A stretch of DNA of 33,812 nucleotides from Micromonospora phytophila (GTDB taxonomy: Bacteria > Actinomycetota > Actinomycetes > Mycobacteriales > Micromonosporaceae): the NCBI RefSeq assembly GCF_023656545.1, contig NZ_JAMOKF010000025.1, positions 1 to 33,812 on the forward strand. Reading direction: 5' to 3'. The number at the start of each line of letters is the position of its first letter. The stretch's first letter is position 1. Below are positions 31,666 through 33,812 of this stretch, one piece after another. The notes below the pieces were generated by a model that saw only the letters and a list, made by a program, of their open reading frames with translations, did not search any database and was not told the origin of the DNA. The position numbers were made by a program, and so were the translations under genes.

Positions 31666-32622
31666 TCAGCGGACGGCGGGGGAGACGGTGAGGGTGCCGG
31701 CGTCGGCGTCGAGGGTGGCCTCGGTGCCGACGGGGACGGTGAGCTGGCCGACGCCGTGCCCGATCGGCAGGCCGCCGAGCACCGGGACGCCCAGGTCGCC
31801 GAGGCGGTCGGTGAGCACGTCGGCGACGCTCACCTTCCAACCGTCCGCGCAGTCGGTGAACTGGCCCACGGCCACCCCGGCCAGCCCGTCCAGGGCGCCG
31901 GCCCGGCGCAGCTGGGTGAGCATCCGGTCGATCTTGTACGGGGGCTCCTGCACCTCCTCAACGAGCAGGACCGCCCCGTTCAGGTCCGGCATGTCCGGGG
32001 TGCCCAGCGACGCGACGATCAGGCAGAGGTTGCCGCCGAGCAGCGGGCCGGTGGCCCGCCCCGGGACGCGGACGCCGTACGTCTCCTCGCTGGCCTCGGC
32101 GTCGACGGTCACCGGCTCGGTGGTCATCAGCGCCGCGTGCAGCGACTCCGCCGAGCGCAGCGGCGTCCGCTCGTCCCGCCAGGCCACCCCCGGGCCGTGC
32201 ACGCCGGCCAGCCGGGCGCCCCGCCAGAGCGCGAACTGCAGCGCGGTGATGTCGGAGAAGCCGGCCACCACCTTCGGGTCGCGGCGTACCGCGGCCATGT
32301 CGATCGCGTCCACCATCCGCTGGGCGCCGTAACCGCCCCGGGTGCAGATCACCCCGCGCACCTGCGGGTCGGCGAAGGCCACGTTCAGGTCGGCGGCGCG
32401 CAGTTCATCCCCGCCGGCCAGGTAGCCCTGCCGGGCGTACGCGTTCGGGGCGAGCACCGGGCGCAGGCCCCAGCCGGCGAGCAGCTCGATGCCCCGGGCC
32501 ACCCGTTCCGGCCGGGTCGGTCCCGACGGCGACACCAGCATCACCGTGTCGCCGGGGCGCAGCGCCGGCGGGCGGACGACATCGTCGGAGCGGGTGCGCG
32601 CGGGCGCGGTGCGGTCGGACAC
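31666..32622 (-). CDS. S66 family LD-carboxypeptidase
   Basis: A 318-residue serine peptidase of the LdcA/MccF fold. The catalytic serine is S123 in AGFSDITAL, preceded by the typical CTRGGYGAQR; the acidic residue is E222 or E223 in LLVEEVQEPPYKIDRML; the histidine is H289 in GHGVGQLTVPVG. LdcA enzymes cleave the L,D peptide bond of cytoplasmic murein tetrapeptides for cell-wall recycling; MccF relatives inactivate microcin C-like compounds. GTG at 32622 is chosen because TAGGCT (32636-32631) lies 8 nt upstream; no Shine-Dalgarno, so probably leaderless. Confidence 0.92.
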   Translation of the reverse strand: MSDRTAPARTRSDDVVRPPALRPGDTVMLVSPSGPTRPERVARGIELLAGWGLRPVLAPNAYARQGYLAGGDELRAADLNVAFADPQVRGVICTRGGYGAQRMVDAIDMAAVRRDPKVVAGFSDITALQFALWRGARLAGVHGPGVAWRDERTPLRSAESLHAALMTTEPVTVDAEASEETYGVRVPGRATGPLLGGNLCLIVASLGTPDMPDLNGAVLLVEEVQEPPYKIDRMLTQLRRAGALDGLAGVAVGQFTDCADGWKVSVADVLTDRLGDLGVPVLGGLPIGHGVGQLTVPVGTEATLDADAGTLTVSPAVR

Positions 32623-32630
32623 AGCGGCAG

Positions 32631-32792
32631 AGCCTAGTCGTGCGCCAGGCGCGTCCGCCCACGTACCGCTCGGCGGGCTCCGCCGACGGCGGCCGAGGGC
32701 CGTTCGGCCGGCCACGGCGGGGGGCGGTCCGTGCCGTCGCGCCCCGGGTGCGGCGGAGCCGTTCCGGGATCGTCGGGTCCACCCGCTAGCCT
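32631..32792. promoter_or_regulatory. Divergent promoter region with two leaderless -10 boxes
   Basis: TAGGCT at 32636-32631 (minus strand) lies 8 nt before the GTG of the carboxypeptidase; TAGCCT at 32787-32792 (plus strand) lies 7 nt before the GTG of the amidotransferase. No Shine-Dalgarno precedes either start, so both transcripts should be leaderless. The -35 regions are not recognisable. Confidence 0.5.
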
Positions 32793-32799
32793 CGACGGC

Positions 32800-33564
32800 G
32801 TGGCAACCGCGCTGGTGATCGAGAACGACCCGACCGACGACCTCCGCCGGCTGGGCGAGTGGCTGACCGAGGCCGGCCTGGAGCTGTGGGTGGTGCGTCC
32901 GCACGCCGGTGACGAGCTCCCCGCCGACCTGGAGGGCTACTCGGCGCTGGTGGTGCTCGGCGGCGAGCAGCAGGCGTATCCGCTGCCCGACGGCTCGCCC
33001 GGGGCGCCCTGGTTCCCGGCCGTGGAGGGGCTGCTGCGCAAGGCCGTCCGGCACCGGGTGCCCACCCTGGCCGTCTGCCTGGGCGCGCAGCTGCTGGCCA
33101 CCGCGCACGCCGGGCTCGTCGAGCGCAGCCCGTCCGGCCCGGAGGTCGGCCCCGGCGTGGTCGGCAAGCGCGACGCCGCCGAGGCCGACCCGCTCTTCCG
33201 CTACGTGCCGCTCATCCCGGACGTGCTCCAGTGGCACTCCGACGAGATCACCGAGCTGCCGCGGGGCGCCACCCTGCTGGCAGCCTCCACGCGCTACCCG
33301 CACCAGGCGTTCCGCCTCGGCGACCGGGCCTGGGGCCTGCAGTTCCACATCGAGTGCGACACCGCGATGATCGCCGACTGGGCCGCCGACTCGACGCTCC
33401 TGGCCGAGCTGGGCTACGACCCGGAGCTGGTGGTGGCCGCCTGCGACTCGGTGATGGTCGACGTCGAGGAGGTCTGGCAGCCGTTCGCCGCCCGGTTCGC
33501 CGCGCTGGCCCTCGGCGAGCTGGACGACAGCACCCGTCGCAGCCTGCCCCTGCTCGGGCACTGA
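32800..33564 (+). CDS. Class I glutamine amidotransferase
   Basis: A 254-residue protein with the catalytic triad of the class I (GATase1) fold: C93 in LAVCLGAQLLA, H183 and E185 in LQFHIECD. It resembles stand-alone GuaA-like amidotransferases that release ammonia from glutamine; the acceptor is unknown. GTG at 32800 is chosen by the TAGCCT box 7 nt upstream and the start of the conserved fold (ALVIENDPTDD). Its TGA overlaps the ATG of glnE (TGATG at 33562-33566), so both proteins are made from one transcript. A glutamine-using enzyme coupled to the glutamine synthetase regulator gene is notable. Confidence 0.92.
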   Translation: MATALVIENDPTDDLRRLGEWLTEAGLELWVVRPHAGDELPADLEGYSALVVLGGEQQAYPLPDGSPGAPWFPAVEGLLRKAVRHRVPTLAVCLGAQLLATAHAGLVERSPSGPEVGPGVVGKRDAAEADPLFRYVPLIPDVLQWHSDEITELPRGATLLAASTRYPHQAFRLGDRAWGLQFHIECDTAMIADWAADSTLLAELGYDPELVVAACDSVMVDVEEVWQPFAARFAALALGELDDSTRRSLPLLGH

Positions 33565-33812
33565 TGAGCCGGCCGACCAGAGCGGCGGGTCGGCTCGCCC
33601 GCTACGGCTTCGGGGCGGGCGGGAACGACGGCGGCGCGCGGGCCGCCGACCTGCTCGGCCCGGACGGGCTGGGCCTGTGGCGACCGGACGTGCAGGAGCC
33701 GACCGACGAGCGGGCGGCGGAGCTGCTGGCCGCGCTCTCCCGGGCCGCCGACCCCGACCTGGCGCTGCGCCAGCTGCACCGCATCGTCGAGGCCGAACGC
33801 CGCACGACGGGC
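33564..33812 (+). CDS. glnE: Glutamine synthetase adenylyltransferase (3' end cut by the window)
   Basis: The first 83 codons are present. RPTRAAGRLARYGFGAGGND and RAADLLGPDGLGLW match the N-terminus of actinobacterial GlnE, a bifunctional enzyme of about 1000 residues that adds and removes AMP on glutamine synthetase. The helical DLALRQLHRIVEAE follows as expected. It is translationally coupled to the amidotransferase gene. The catalytic domains lie outside the window. Confidence 0.87.
   Translation, partial: MSRPTRAAGRLARYGFGAGGNDGGARAADLLGPDGLGLWRPDVQEPTDERAAELLAALSRAADPDLALRQLHRIVEAERRTTG

Overview
The window is very GC-rich, with dense genes, GTG starts, leaderless-looking promoters, ECF sigma factors, an F420-dependent reductase and a mycobacteria-like gene set (RNase H/acid phosphatase, panB, glnA2, glnE). 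This points to a filamentous actinobacterium. My best guess is Micromonosporaceae (Micromonospora-like), from overall gene content and the intergenic palindromes; no 16S is present to confirm it.

Layout. 1-4441 is chromosome: the C-terminal part of an RNase H/acid phosphatase, a small DUF3311 protein coupled to an MctP-type monocarboxylate symporter, a convergent TauE/SafE-type permease, and rnpB (RNase P RNA) with its promoter and terminator. 4442-10350 is an accessory island. The last bases of rnpB are repeated at 10188: 57 bp are identical, followed by about 109 bp at 84% identity. The right end carries the catalytic C-terminal remnant of a tyrosine integrase pointing at the repeat. This is the structure of an element integrated into the 3' end of rnpB that has since decayed. 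Cargo: a VOC protein, an orphan SUFU-domain protein, an ECF41-type sigma factor divergent from its NmrA-like oxidoreductase, a GNAT acetyltransferase, and degenerate DNA with palindromes and an IS-end relic. 10395-13312 is probably also accessory: a gene remnant, a SigE-family sigma factor overlapping a membrane protein gene, and an intact IS5-type insertion sequence with 16-bp inverted repeats and a TTA target duplication.

13383-16739 is a small-molecule response cluster: three VOC genes and two AraC-type regulators. The first AraC gene sits between two VOC genes that share a 15-bp upstream motif, a candidate operator. 16747-24050 is ordinary chromosome: nucleotidyltransferase and NUDIX hydrolase, M48 metalloprotease with a zinc ribbon, two small unknown proteins, a Lys/Ala-rich histone H1-like protein with 63-bp tandem repeats, an RNB ribonuclease, an F420:NADP reductase and another VOC protein.

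24105-33812 holds pantothenate, NAD and nitrogen metabolism: panB, glutamine-dependent nadE, glnA2, a DUF350 membrane protein, a WYL regulator, a VOC protein, a secreted helical protein, an S66 LD-carboxypeptidase, and a class-I glutamine amidotransferase whose stop codon overlaps the start of glnE (cut by the window end). From memory, the order RNase H/phosphatase - panB - glnA2 - glnE resembles the Rv2228c-Rv2221c region of Mycobacterium tuberculosis, expanded here.

The strongest unusual item is the rnpB-targeted island. Others are the AraC/VOC operator pair, the ECF41 promoter overlapping the sigma start codon, two palindromic intergenic repeat families, and the amidotransferase-glnE coupling.
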